Shown here piece after piece: positions 12,600-24,909 of a stretch of DNA of 64,000 nucleotides. Source of the DNA: Gnetum montanum (lineage: Eukaryota > Streptophyta > Gnetopsida > Gnetales > Gnetaceae); the NCBI GenBank assembly GCA_015680685.1, contig MNCI01000851.1, positions 52,153 through 116,152 on the forward strand. The letters run 5' to 3'. The notes beneath the pieces were generated by a model. It searched no databases. It had not been told where the DNA came from and saw only the letters and a list, made by a program, of their open reading frames with translations. How positions within the stretch are numbered: the stretch's first letter is position 1; each line of letters begins with the position of its first letter. Both the position numbers and the translations under genes were made by a program.

Positions 12600-13820
12600 G
12601 AGTTGTATGAATCTATCATCAACGTATATAAGCTACCCTTATTCTTTCCTTTTAGAATGGTCATGATTCACTTGGAAATCCTCCAATGTCAACCTCCACT
12701 ACTGAAATTCAGACTTTAATCATCTAGTTGAGGAACTGAAATTAACTTCTTTGTGACTTCAGGAACATGTTTAATGTTATCTATTGTCATCTTTGGCATC
12801 CCTGCTTGTTGCAGACTTATACTTTCAATTCCAAAAACTTTTAAAGCTTTTCCATTAGTAGCATATACAAAACCAAATTTAACTTCATGATAGAATATAA
12901 AACAAGACTTATCTAGACAAATGTGAAAGGAGGAACTTGAGTTAATCAACCAGATGTCATTGCTACGTCCATTTTCCACCATTGTACATAGTTCTTGAAC
13001 CAAGAAATTAATGTTTTTGTTAGTTGCATTTACCTCTGATGTTCCTTCTTCTAACCTCTTCTCCTTTCCTTTATCTTTCTGTGTTTTCTATGCAAAGCTG
13101 TCCTTCTTCAAATGATCTTTTTTCTTACAGAACCAACACTCTTGAGTTTGAGTTTTGCCATGTGATACACCTCTATTTCTACTTTTCCCCCCCTACTTGG
13201 AAAATTTCTTCTACTTCTCCCTCTTTCCTCTGCTACATGAACATTTCCAGATCTAGAACACTCATATACTCTTCCTTTTTAATCCTGAAGGGTAGACATG
13301 ACCTGTTCAAGTGTCATAGATGAAACACTCATAGAAGTAATAATAGATGTTACAACTATAGACTAAGAATTAGGTAAGGAGTCTAGCAGAGCATAGGATT
13401 CAACTAAATCTGGAATAACAATTTTATATTCTTCCAACTTATTCAAATTTATCATCAACTCATCCAAATGATCTTGGAAAGACACATCAGATCTCTTCTT
13501 GCACCTAAAAACTTTCTAATAAATATGAAAGCTATTCAAACTTGATACTTTATCAAACCTATTCTTCAATGTTTGCCACAGATCATGTGGATCCATATTA
13601 GGTTTAATTGATGCCAAGATCCCATTACTTAGGGTTGGATAAATGAAAGATAATGCCTTAGTCTTAATTTTTCTCTAATTAGCATTCGACATTCCCATTG
13701 GTTGAGAGGGTTATAGTGCCTCCTAGCACTCCTATTGTGCTTAAATGACCTTTATCAAAATGCTTGAGATGTTCCAATTCCTTCCTAACAATCTTTATGT
13801 TGTTTGCAACCTCTCCATCT
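12600..13820 (-). pseudogene. Copia gag, zinc knuckle and protease relics
   Basis: The protease motif is at about 12900-12970: WLINSSSSFHI in place of the usual W-L-D-S-G-A-S/T-x-H, so the catalytic Asp is Asn. The CCHC knuckle at about 13090-13140 reads CWFCKKKDHLKKDS, its last Cys replaced by Ser. Upstream gag is recognisable only by position and by FxxLxxxFDKVSSLNSFHI-like pieces. Confidence 0.65.
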
Positions 13821-13830
13821 CTTTAGATGT

Positions 13831-13844
13831 AGCTTTGATACTAG
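13831..13844 (-). other. Copia primer-binding site
   Basis: The minus-strand CTAGTATCAAAGCT lies just inside the 5' LTR and is a mutated copy of the initiator-Met tRNA site TGGTATCAGAGC. Confidence 0.75.
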
Positions 13845-13845
13845 T

Positions 13846-14515
13846 TGTTAAAATTGGAAGCGATAGTTTCTATAAAACAATCAGTAGATCAAATCTGAAA
13901 GTACACTAGAGAAGCTCCAGAGAGATTATTAGAATGCTGTAGATCTAAATAAAGCTTTAAATGCAAAAAATTTCATGCTGTAGCAAATCAAATAGATACT
14001 GTAAATCACTAAAAATGGGTGTAAAGTTTAGCAAACGTTTGCTGTAAAAGCAGAAAGAAAACAACAAAAGAAAATAACACAATAACACAGAGATTTACAT
14101 AGTTTATGGGCCCTTTTTACCCTACCTCCATACCAATGTTGATTTGCCTTCTATTCTACTCAAATCTTAAGGACAAAACCATCCTTATAGCTTTTCCAAG
14201 AACCCAATTTGTTACTCCAACAGATCTTAGATCTCATACTCTCATCTATAAGGTAAAACCTCAATACAATTCTTCCACATCAAAAACACACACCTAAAGG
14301 CTACCCCAAGCATTCTATTTATAAGGAAACATTAGGACCAAATCCCAATCCTAGCACATGTGGGATAAAACACATCCCCACATAAACATCACTTTACAAA
14401 CTAACCCCTTTGTTTTCTTTTTTCATATCATTATTTAAAATGCAACATCCTTTTAAAAAACATAAAAGGAAATACAACAAATAATACCAATGTATTTTTC
14501 TTCATTTTTCCAACA
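13846..14515 (-). repeat. 5' LTR of the 9.1-14.5 kb copia element
   Basis: Begins TGTTAAAATTGGAAGCG and ends TTTTTCCAACA, followed by the CTTTA target duplication. It pairs with 9108-9774. Confidence 0.9.
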
Positions 14516-14894
14516 CTTTATTGCCAAACATGTAACATGTCTAGGTATGTCACACTTGAATAAGGATGTTGTACAATCACTTAACATCACACTGTGGGCA
14601 TGCATTGAAAACAAACTAACAAAATTTGCTATGTCTATGTCTAAAATCTATATCTCTCTACCTACAAACTATGCACCCAAGTGTTGTATTTATAGGCTAG
14701 CATGGATGAGGTGATAGTGGATCCTTGACATCAGAGGTTGTTCCCTGATATCAAAGCCCTACCAAAACATGACTCATTAGTGTATGTGGTGGACACTATG
14801 CCAGAAAGAGGACTACAACGAAGCTACTACTTGTGGGCTATTTTTGGCCCACCATGTTTCAAGATTCTTAACACATCATGCATTGTTGTGACAA

Positions 14895-15830
14895 GTGCCA
14901 ATGGGAGGGGAAATATCCGTGTGTATGGAAAGACCACAACATTGGATCCAACTGCTAAAGCTATTCAATGTGTGGGGGATTAACTTTGTTGATCCCATCT
15001 TGTCGACCTCCAACGGTAAGGCATGCATCATGGTATGTGTAGATTATTACATAAAGTGGGAGGATGTTGCTATTGTTAAGGATCATTCATCTATCATTGC
15101 AGTAAACTTCCTTTGAAACAATGTTCTTCACAAGTTCAATATTCCTTGAATCTTGATCTTTAATAAAGGTACACATTTTATTGGTAAGGTTTTCAAGAAA
15201 TTATTAGAATATTGTGAAGTCTATCATAGGTTAATTTCCCCTTATCATTCATAGACAATGACCAAGTGAAAGTTATTAACTGTTAAATTGTTAGAATACT
15301 CAGGAAGATAGTTAGTAGGTATAGAAGAGATTGAGCCAACAAGCTTAATGATGCTCTTTAGGCTTATTGAATGACATGGAAAAATCCTATTGGTTGCACA
15401 CCATTTGAGTTGGTCTATGGATAGGTTTCATAATTTCTTATTGATCTTAAAATGAGAATCTTGGGTAGTGTTGTGGATTTTGATATGACTTTAGATTTTG
15501 CTTTGAAAGAGAGGCTGATTAATCTTAGCCTTCTTAATGAGAATAGTAGAATCACCTTGATGCATAATGAGTTATAACATTTCTACACCAAGGCTCACCA
15601 TGATGGTTGCATATGAGAGTTTGATTTCAAACTTGGCGATAAGGTCCTCTATTTTAATCCATTACACTTGGCCCATTTGGGTAAGTTTCAATTTTAATGG
15701 AAAGGATCATACATTGTTCATACTAGTCACCATTCTAGCACAACACATATCTATCATCCAGATGAGCTATAGAAAGAATCTTCTTGGTCAATGGATAACA
15801 CATGAAGCACTATAGAGAATATCTTTCTCA
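14895..15830 (+). pseudogene. Diverged gypsy integrase (element G)
   Basis: HWIQLLKLFNVWGINFVDPI, SNGKACIMVCVDYYIKW, FNKGTHFIGKVFKKLLEY and SPYHS align with the integrase core of A and C. The first Asp is Asn (WGINF) and the second lies in ILIFNKG, also lost. The C-terminus around 15600-15780 includes FNFNGKDHTLF, a degraded WxGPYxI. Many stops interrupt it. Confidence 0.75.
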
Positions 15831-18629
15831 TATGAGGGTACATAATGATTGTATTTTACACTTATAGATCTAATCTTTCATGCCATATCAAATTTTTCTT
15901 CCTTTTTGCTATTTTGCTTATGTACCTTAATAAAGTTGGTATGTATAGTTAGTATTTTCCATATTTTTGAGATTAATGATTAATCATTTACAATCTTTTC
16001 TTTCTCTTAAGTGCATTTATAGGTTTGGGAAAGTCAATTAATGTGCTTTATGAATGCCTACCCATTAAACCAATGGTGGATGACTGAGTTATAGATGTGA
16101 TGATGATGTGAGAGTACCAAATGGGTCCAAAGTGGATCCTTGATTAATGGAATGTCCACACTACAAAATTCATCCATCCATTTTCTTTTATTAATCACTG
16201 GTGAATCAGGCTTAGATTCAATAAGGAGCTAGGACTCACACTATGGGTTGTCGAAGCTAACACTAGTAGAATTATGGATAGGTGATGGGTTCACACCTTG
16301 GGTTGTGAGCTCCTAAATCTTGGAAGAGTGCTTGGCCACTTGTGAGAAAAGGGTGTGCTATCAAGGGTTCTTGTGACCATTGAATGGATGTAATTGGTGT
16401 GATTGGACCAAAGTGCATGTGTTACCTTACCTAGCCACCCTAGTCAAAAGAGATTTTTGAACTTGTGCATGCCATGTGATGAAGGATGAATTCTCATGTT
16501 CATGCAAGTTGAAGACTCTACATGATGATCCAACACTCCAATCATTCCCATAATTCCCATGTAACATCAAAAATCCTCTTCTCATAAAAGAAAAGAAACG
16601 ATGAAAAAAATGATTAATAAAAAATAAATAAAATTAAAAAAAGATAAAATAAAGATGAAGAGATTAAAATAAAAGAAAAGAAAAATAACATAATAATGAT
16701 AACAAGAAGAAAAGAAGATGGGAAGAGCACTGTAACTCTAAGTTATTGGTTAATTCAAATTGGTATTTTATACTATTCTAAACTGATCTTATGATGGCCC
16801 AATCAAACCAAAACAAGTGGTTGAATCAATACTTTTGAAATCCTTTCTCATGTTCAACCCGTTGTCTAGATCACTTCAATTCCAATGTAATAGCTTAAGA
16901 AAATCTCCTACTTCATTTCTACTCATGGCCATGAAGGCCCAGAAGTCTTTCTCTTAGTGAAATCTGGTAAAGTTAATTGCTGCTTCCACTTGATTCCTAA
17001 ATCTATCTATTCTGAGGGTTAAAATCTATAATAATTGACTGAAACTATGGCCATATTCATCATCACTTGATCATGGCATTATAATCTCTATTGGAATTAG
17101 GATTGGTTAGCATAGCCAAAGGGATCGATGAGAAGGTTCCAGTAAAGCAAAATTCAAGAAGCCTGATGTGCATACATGCATAGATGGAGGAAAACTGAAC
17201 TGAAATCTTGGCTTCTTGATGTTTTTTAACATGTTACCTTGATTCAATTTCACTAATAATTAGACCATGGAACATCAAGGCTAGATGACACATGTAGCAG
17301 CAGGTGCAACCATGCATTTAGAAGAGGGTATTACAAATCTATCCTCATAGTGTGAATGAGTAGTAGTGAAGGGATGCAATAGTGGATCTCTTGAGGGATG
17401 TAGGATGTGATCATGTTCTTCATAAACTAATTGAATAGTTGTTTGGGGATTTGATAATGTTGTACTTTCAGCTTCTCTCTCTTGTATATTTGCATTCTCC
17501 ATTCCTTGCATTCCATTTCTTGTCCATGGTTGTGTGTGACAAAAAGTTGATTAGGTGAAGCAGAGGATGAGATTTGGAAATCAAAGGGGACAAACTCATG
17601 TTTGATGCTAATGTATCACTAGTTATTGGGAATTCATGGGTGTCTCATCAATTGGATTTACAAAGGCAAGAAATATAAGAGCTTGCTATGGGGAGGACCC
17701 ACTTGTGAATCCTTGGTAGCATGGCATTTTGAGTGAGTAAGCCTAGGCTTAATTGCCAAGATGATTGTGGTTGCATGGCATAAGGCATTTGATTCACGTG
17801 TGTAGTTGTGACTTGATTAGCTTAATGATTTGACCAAGGCTATCTTCTTTCACTTTTGTTTTTGCTTGTGTATTTGATTAAGGATTGGACATTGCAAGTT
17901 TGGTTTGTTGCTTTCTATGCTTATATGCTTAATTATTATGCTAGTGTTCTTTAGTGCATGCTTTTAGTTAGTGTTATTCAAGGTTGGTATCTCGTAACTT
18001 GATTATGGAAAAGAGTCACTGTTTGGTATGTGCTTTTCAATTCAATCTTATTAATCATACTTGTGTATGTGCTAGCATTAGGCTGTGAGTTGTTCTCATG
18101 TTTTCTTTGGGAATTCTACTTACCATTGTTTTCATGCATGATTTTTTCAATGGCGATTTAATGCCTAAAGATTTCACATGATTTTTAGCATTTTTGCAGT
18201 TTAATGTGTTTAGGTAGGTACACTACAGTGGTCCATGTAGACAACACTATTCATTTTCACTTGAAGAACACTTGCTTAATCTAGAACCTAAGAGCTTATT
18301 TTAGAAGGAAAATTATAAGGTGAAAAAGATCATGTTCCTGAATCATAAGTTGAGAACATGCATGATAGTTGGCAACTGGATATAAATTGAAAGATGTATT
18401 GAAGATCATTCCATCAAGACAAAGACATCTCTAGCTTCACAGGCATGTCAAGGGACTCGTCCTATCAGCCATCATTTCTTGGTTCTCTTTGCTCAATGTG
18501 GTAATTTTATAATGTGTCTTGCATTAAGTATTTGTACAATTGTATTCCTCCACATTGACCTTGTCATGTGTCTAGTTCCAGTCCTTGTGTCTTGAGTGTT
18601 AAAGCTATGGGACTAGCTTTATCCAATCA
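15831..18629 (+). other. Spacer of element G, no gene seen
   Basis: Long AT-rich sequence without credible coding potential. An A-rich tract (16566-16700) resembles the one at 2466-2540, so it is probably the pol-LTR spacer. No branch-point plus ATG arrangement like that of A, C and D was found. Confidence 0.4.
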
Positions 18630-18637
18630 TGGGGGAA

Positions 18638-19807
18638 TGATGAGTCATCCAATGGAAATTTGTATGTTGATTGTAAGCCTTGGTTTTGGAAAGTATTTCA
18701 TGTATCTTGTGTTTATAGTCTAGTGTGTTCGATAAAGGTTCTTGATCTTGTGAGATGTACCCTTGCCTCCTAGGTCATACTTTGAGGTTGTATGCATAAT
18801 TCCAAGCTCTCTAGGATGAATCTGGGTTTATTTAGATGCCTTAGGATCCTTTTGGCATGTTTCCTTGGGTTCTAACTTGCATCTGGAATCAAAATGTAAA
18901 GTGTGGCACATCCCCTATGTTAGCATAGGGGCACTGACACACCCCCCTTGATAGGCTTGGTTTGCCTAACTTGACCTTATGTGCACTAGAGGTTAGTTTG
19001 GTTTGCATTGATGAGCCTCCATTAATGCTTAGGTGCTGATGGACCCTCTCTGTTTCCATGCAAAAACTATAAATACTGGGGAAGAGTTCTTTCACACAAC
19101 TCATTTATATTTTGACATTTCTTGGAGCTTTTGGCACTCAGTTTATGTGAAGAGCTCTTCTTGCTTTGGGTAAGTTGATTCTTTTCCTTGTTTTGCATGT
19201 TTTAAGTCATCATTTTCACAAGTGTAGGTAGACTCTATCAAAGTGTTATCATGCTTACGTAGCCTAGAACCATTTGGTTGATGTGGAGTCTAGTGTTTAC
19301 ATAGTGAATAAAGCTTATGGTGTTCCCTCATTCTATTGTCAATGCCTTGAACATTAAAATACTAAAAACATTCATAAAACCTTAAAATAATAAAAATATT
19401 TATTTACTTCATATTTTCTTAAGTTGTGATGATTCATCCATATTCAAGGAGGTCATAACTATATGACATGGTGTTGGGCCATCGAAGTTATGACTAAGAG
19501 CCATTTCTATTGCACTGTGTGTGTGGTGTTGCACCTATTCCCAAGAGGGATTATGATGCACTTGTGTCTATTATTGTTTTGTTACTTATAATTTTAAAAT
19601 CCCTAAAAACTATAAAACATAAAATTATAAATATCCTCTCTCTCTCTATGTCCCTCACCATGGCAACATGAGTTTTCATTGTATTATATGTACTATAATT
19701 CCTTTAAAATTTCTTGAACACAACAACATATATAGGTGTTCTTGGCAACACACTCAACATTGTCTTCGAAGCTTACAACCGGATCACACTATGATTTGTC
19801 CCTATCA
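18638..19807 (+). repeat. L0: probable 3' LTR of element G
   Basis: Preceded by GGGGGAA (18631-18637) and starting TGATGAGTCATCC. A TATA box (CTATAAATAC) lies at about 19067-19076. The end is placed at CCCTATCA because the TATA-to-end distance then matches L1 and L5 (about 740-790 bp). U3 holds a perfect inverted repeat at 18912-18931. The 3' boundary is uncertain. Confidence 0.45.
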
Positions 19808-19846
19808 AATTAGTCCAAAATTGATGAGAGCCCTATTAGCATTTTA

Positions 19847-20010
19847 ATGTTATAACAAAAAAGTATATGATTTGTTTATGGTGCCTTCATTAGTGCTTGG
19901 TCAATTTGTAGAGTCCATCTTTATTTTTCATGAAAATGTAATATCTGCTCAATAGATCTTATGGCTCTTTAGATGTAATAAAGCTTTAATTTCAATTTCA
20001 CTAAAAAACA
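19847..20010 (+). repeat. LINE 3' tail copy
   Basis: Segment with CATTAGTGCTTGGTCAATTT, TTTTTCATGAAAATGTAAT and GATGTAATAAAGCTTT. It matches 27415-27570 and, on the minus strand, 63130-63275. The 27.3-kb copy is preceded by the C-terminal zinc-finger region of a LINE, so this is read as a 5'-truncated LINE end. Confidence 0.6.
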
Positions 20011-21054
20011 AATCACTATGTCTTGTCATACATATAAATTATGAAATTGAAACTGAAATGATTTAATTGCATTTATTAAAATGTTGTTAAGTATGTTGGA
20101 CCATACGAGTTTTACAAAATCGTTCATCCTAGAATCAAGCCTATGATCTCAGGTTTCCATGTTAACATACTTACAACTAAGCTAAAACCTCATTGCTATA
20201 TTTTTAAATATTCTTTACAAAGGATAAATGAAACTTTATGAAAAATCTTATGTGATTAAAATTAAATTTTCACATGTGATTTTATGCCTTGTTGATTATG
20301 TTTCATTTTTTATATTTTCAGATATATTGGTGAAATAAACTCATTGGTAAAATAGTAGCCATAGAAAACAAACTTATAAGAATACATAATTTACATTCAT
20401 TAATATTAACTTCGCCAATGCTAGTCCCAAGCTTAGATATGAAAGGAGGATGGTTAGCATCAAGTTGGTAGCCAACTATAAAACCTTGCCAAATCTCATG
20501 GATGAGTTCTTTTTTAGATTTTTAGATGCTAGGGCATTCCCCAGATGTGATGCGCAATAGTCATAGGGCTTGGTTGTGATGGATAATAGGTAAGGACTTG
20601 TTAGGGCATTCTCCAAATATGATGTGCAACATCATCACTTGGATGCTATGAAAAGTAGATAAGGATTCCCACACAAAGATCTAGCTCTTCAAAGAGGTGA
20701 ATGTTGAAAAAGAACTCATCACCGATCCCATTGTGTTGAGATAAGGCTAGGATGATGATGATGACATCCATTGATATAAGGGTATTGATTAACTAACTTC
20801 ATTTTGTTGGGAAAGGCTAGAATGATGATGATATAAGGATATAGAGAGAAGACAAAGGCATAGATTTTGCATTGAATAAGACTATTCTAATAATCAATAA
20901 CTAGACAACTATTGCTTTTGTTTCAATCGTGAGTATGCAAGTCATAAATATTCTTTTTTATATGCTAATGAACTTGGTAGTTGTGAGTTATCATCCAAAA
21001 ATATTTCTACCTATTACATCCCTTATCATGCATTCATTATATATGGTCCCATGT
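20011..21054. other. No gene seen
   Basis: AT-rich non-coding DNA. A short imperfect direct repeat (GGGCATTCCCCAGATGTGAT at about 20530 and GGGCATTCTCCAAATATGAT at about 20602) is the only visible structure. Confidence 0.4.
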
Positions 21055-21899
21055 TGATGAGTGGTGAGGTACCCCTACACTCAACCATACGAATACGAGC
21101 GTTACACGCGCGATCCGGTCGCAGTTCGCCTTAGGTTGTAGTTCGCTGTCTTCCCACTTGGACTAGTATTATCTTTGTCACGTATGGTTTAGTCCAGAGT
21201 GAGGTGTGTGATGTGGTTTCTAATCTAACGCTACTCCTAAAAGCAATAGAAAGTAATATTCACTAATCTAGGAGAGAGAGGGTGAGAGAGTCTAATCTAG
21301 CCTAAGTGCGATGAGCATCCGTTCCTTGATTATCCGTACACATCTTGAACTTTGTGCACGACTACCACTGGGATTACCAAGTAGTCACACTTAAATGCTC
21401 GTAATCAAGTCGTACTCATTCCGCGTTTTAACATGAGTTTAAGGGTGAGAGAGATTAATTAGGAAAGCAATAAATAACAAGTAAATAAATAATTAATCTA
21501 AGTGAATGCTGCAATGATGAAGTAATTTCGATCTTTATTGCCGGTCATGTGCGTGTCCAAGTACGTCACACTCGAATAAAGGATGCCGTACAATTACAAT
21601 CACCACACTGCGGGCATACACTGGAAAATAATTCTAACTCTAAGAAGAAAAAACTGCAAGAGTTTGGGTAAGTAACTAAGAACTAACTGCTAGAATAAGG
21701 AAAGCCTGCTCTTATTTATAGAATTGGCAGCAGGTTGCGATATCGCGTACACAATATCGCGTACACAATATCGCGTACACGATATCGCGTCGCAGGGAAG
21801 GACGCGATATCACTTCGATTGTGATATTGAGGATGCAATATCACAGGTGCAATCTCGTGGGTGTGTTATCACAGCTATCAGCAAATTCATGACTCATCA
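21055..21899 (-). repeat. L3: solo LTR of the TGATGAG family
   Basis: Begins TGATGAGTGGTGAGGTACCCC and ends GACTCATCA. Flanks are CATGT (21050-21054) and CATGC (21900-21904), a near-perfect 5-bp duplication. The TATA complement is at about 21712-21720. U3 (21733-21885) carries about ten GATATC-type units, including a run of roughly 15-bp units of the type TATCGCGTACACAA. No internal sequence, so it is a solo LTR. Confidence 0.85.
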
Positions 21900-22931
21900 C
21901 ATGCCTAAGAAATTTATTAATTAATTTAAGTGTAGTAAGAATGCTAGAATCTAGTTAGTCACAATCTTCTAGTACTTAGTTAGGATTACAATTTGCATTT
22001 GACAATTCCAGGTGTAGAAAATTTGCTTAAGATTTGCAATTCATTTTCTACCTTAACAAGTTAGGAAAAAGACTCATGCTCTCATGTTCAAGCACTAAAT
22101 TAACTAATTTGAGTTTGCTAAGAACTCTAGAATCAAATCAATCATAATCATGGATGATACTCTTCATTTTCTATATTAAGCTTTAAGTTTATTTACTACT
22201 TGTGTTCAAACTATAGGGAATGATTACAATTTAGAACCATAATTGTTGGATAGACACCGGTGATATAAAATTACGTCAACTCATTCACCAACCTCAGATG
22301 TTAGACGGTTAGACTTCCATTCTTAGCACATAAGGATTCTTAATTTTCAATGCCGTATTCTACCTCAATAAGTTGACTCATGTTATTAACACATGATGAT
22401 TCTTAATTTCCACGGTATGTATTATACGCCCGTTCATAACAAATTTGAAAAAATGACACTGACGGCAGCGATTGCAATATTTGTACGGGAATTGACGATT
22501 GAAAGCAAAATACATCCAAAGACTTTATTGCAGGCTACTTCTTCATGGGAGGAATTGTCATCTTTGCAGAGCTCTCGACGGCTCAAGCAAGTCCAAACAA
22601 ATTTGTCTACATTTCACCAAAAAAGCCATTCACGTTATTTTGTTTCTCGCTGTCCTCGAGTAAGAGGGAAAGGCAACGGATCATTATAAATATTTAATGG
22701 AGGTTTCGTATCAGGACAGCATCTGAACATTCCAATCATTACCAACCCAGAACAGCAAAATCTGTATCTGGTCTTGTTCGGTGTATCAGAAGGTCCACAA
22801 TTACCTTAAAAATATTACATTAGTAAACGAAGATGTGATGAAATCTATCACAGTTCTAGCACCAGTAATGCCCTCCTTTTTCTGTTAAGACAGATTTCAG
22901 CAATGCCATATTCATGTAGCATATACCTCAA
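21900..22931. other. Non-repeat DNA 3' of the LRR gene
   Basis: There is an open frame at 22393-22689 (98 codons, plus), but it shows no family feature and no codon pattern that persuades. The part next to 22931 is the expected 3' UTR of the LRR gene. Confidence 0.35.
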
Positions 22932-24894
22932 TTACAGCCTTCTACTCGTTTTACCAGTGTGAACCCTTCTGTAGAATCTTCTACATTGTTGAACAGGTTT
23001 CTGGGGTCCTTTGCAGAGGGCAAAACTTGAAGGGCAACTGCTGAGGCAGTTATCTGCAAAGCTGCCACTTAAAATGTCATTTTTGACGGACATGAACTCA
23101 GATGGAACCTTCCCCACAAGATAATTTCCATCCAAGAAAATTCTAACCAGGGGTTGGGAAATTGCCCTAGCCTTGACACCATATTCACGAGGAATTGAAC
23201 CCTGAAACTGATTGTGTCCAAGCGACAAGGCAGACAAAGACTGTAATGTTGCAAAAGCAGACGGCAAATAACCTCTCAATCTGTTAAAACTCAAATCCAC
23301 TGCCACCAACTGGCTTGGAATCCCGGTAGAATTCTGCACAGTTACAGAGGTAAAGCTGTTGTTGGATAAGTTCACTTGCTGTAGAGACGATTTAGAGAAC
23401 AGGGACCCATCAATGGTGCCACTCAGCTTATTTGAGCTTAAATCCAGTACTCCCAAGTAACTCAATGTGCTTAAAGTTTTGGTTAAATTTCCTGTCAAAA
23501 TATTTGCTTTCAGGGTGAGCTGGGAAACTGAAGGAGGCAGCTGTGATGGGATGGAGCCAGAAAAACTGTTATAGCTCATGTCTAAATTGTAAAGTTTTGA
23601 CAGTCCAGCCATGGCAGGGATAACTCCAGTGAATTTGTTATAGGAAAGATCCGTTCTTAGCAAATTCTTCAGGCTGTTGATGGAGAAAGGTATGGAACCA
23701 CTGAAATTGTTTCTAGAAACACTTAGCACCTGTAAACAGCAAGATGCATTATGATGAGACTAAGAAAAGGAATTCACAAATTCTAGAAAATTGGATGGCA
23801 GTCTTCAAAATCACAGCGTTCCCACAAAAGGTTTAAGGTTTTTAACAACCAACTGAAACTTAGAATATAGCATAACCCGCTTGAGATTCGTATCAGCCAT
23901 AAGAACAGTTAATGTACTGGAATAAAAGATAACTAGTTCAGTCAGGATTGGCAAGTAATTCTCGTGTTGGTTTTGCATGATTAGAAAGGCAGATGTCAGA
24001 TATAATATTAAATAGCTTTAACATAGCTGCTTATAAAATTCAAAATTGCCTATGGGTATTCCAATTTCCAAAGAACCCACCATTCCAAACTTAGCAAGGC
24101 ATGTCCAAAAATAGTGCACACTTACCGGACTTATCTGACAAAATCATAATCGTAGAACAAAGAAATTGCTCAAAAAAGAAATCTGATTCACCGAAATGTC
24201 GGATAAATAGCATTTACCAAAACGAGCTTCGACAAAAGCCAAAATTCAACAACAGATGCAAAAACTTTCTTCCAACTTTCTGCACACAAAGCCAAATTCA
24301 ATCAATCAGCCTCACCTGCAAATTCCTTAGCTTCCACAAGGCAGCAGGCAGGGGTCCAGAGAAGGAATTCTCAGAAACGTCAAGGCGAATGAGCTTGCCC
24401 AGGCCAAAAATGGTCTCAGGAAGGGGTCCATGGAAGCCATTGCCGGAAAGCTCGAGATCCGTAAGTTCACTGAGATTTCCAACAGCAGGATGCAAAAACC
24501 CAGAATAGCCCACCCCATCCAGAGCAAGGCTAGTGACTCTGCTAAAACCTCGGAACTTCACATCACACCTCAACCCACAAACAAATTGCCTGGTGGACCT
24601 GGAAAAACAACACAGTTTCTCACACTTAAAGAAAAAAAAAACAACCAAATTGACTGCAGATGCCTACTATTTTAGAGCAGACAGAATCAATCCAGAAAAT
24701 TAAATAGACCTGAAGTCACAAGGATCGACAGAGAAATCCCAGGAGCCGAGACAACTTGCAGGGCTAATGGAGGTTTCATCAATGGCGCCCTTAATGAGTT
24801 GCAGAGCCCGAATATCAGAATCCAGGGTCTTTCCCCACACACTGTTGCAGCAGGAAATTAAAACCCAGAACACCCAGAAAGAGCAGAGATCCAT
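22932..24894 (-). CDS. Extracellular leucine-rich-repeat protein, three exons
   Basis: Exons on the minus strand are 24894-24710, 24598-24316 and 23729-22932. Introns have GT donors (CAG|GT at 24709 and 24315) and AG acceptors (TTTTCCAG, TTTACAG). The phases join to an unbroken protein of about 421 residues. An upstream in-frame ATG at 24909 would add five residues; the ATG at 24894 gives a cleaner signal peptide (MDLCSFWVFWVLISCC). After it come the N-terminal cap with paired Cys (SCLGSWDFSVDPCDF, FVCGLRCD), about ten LRRs of the plant extracellular LxxLxLSxNxFSGxIP type and a Cys-rich cap (NCLSSCPSSFALCKGPQKP). No transmembrane helix or kinase follows. Order and end pattern resemble small secreted or wall-associated LRR proteins such as Arabidopsis At4g03010/At1g03440, a match from memory. 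It is the best-preserved gene in the window. Confidence 0.88.
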
Positions 24895-24909
24895 GGAGCC
24901 TTTCTGCAA

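Larger units (their letters stand above)
9108..14515 (-). mobile_element. Complete but decayed Ty1/copia element nested in L2
   Basis: Both LTRs (TGTT...CCAACA), an initiator-Met primer site, a polypurine tract and all domains in the order gag, protease, integrase, reverse transcriptase, RNase H are present on the minus strand. It is flanked by an exact 5-bp duplication CTTTA (9103-9107 and 14516-14520). Length is 5408 bp. Many stops make it non-autonomous. Confidence 0.9.
7179..14779 (-). mobile_element. Element B: gag and 5' LTR of a gypsy element, split by a copia insertion
   Basis: On the minus strand the order is 5' LTR (8528-14779, interrupted), a tRNA-Asp-like primer site and a gag relic that stops at 7179 where A's LTR begins. 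The rest of B is not in the window. The copia element at 9108-14515 sits inside its LTR. Confidence 0.75.
8528..14779 (-). repeat. L2: LTR of element B, interrupted at 9108-14515
   Basis: The first part, 8528-9107, begins TGATGAGCAATGAGTACTCC and runs to GATCTTTA. The second part, 14516-14779, resumes TTGCCAAACATG and continues in register with intact copies such as L3 (21535-21899). The complement of the TATA box is at about 14685-14695 (GTATTTATAGG). U3 is short, with single GACATC and GATATC units. The expected terminal CA is TA here. Confidence 0.75.
14780..19807 (+). mobile_element. Element G: older gypsy relic with integrase and 3' LTR
   Basis: A plus-strand integrase relic (14895-15830), a long spacer, a polypurine-like GGGGGAA and an LTR-like segment starting TGATGAGTCATCC (18638). 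It is more diverged from the family than A, C or F. The 5' part is missing, cut by B's LTR. Confidence 0.55.

Noticed and set aside
17281-17511. 76-codon minus-strand frame in element G's spacer
   Set aside because: Composition His/Thr-rich but no family match, and the surrounding frames show the same background of short frames.
22393-22689. 98-codon open frame near the LRR 3' end
   Set aside because: No recognisable motif; length is not unusual for chance in this composition.
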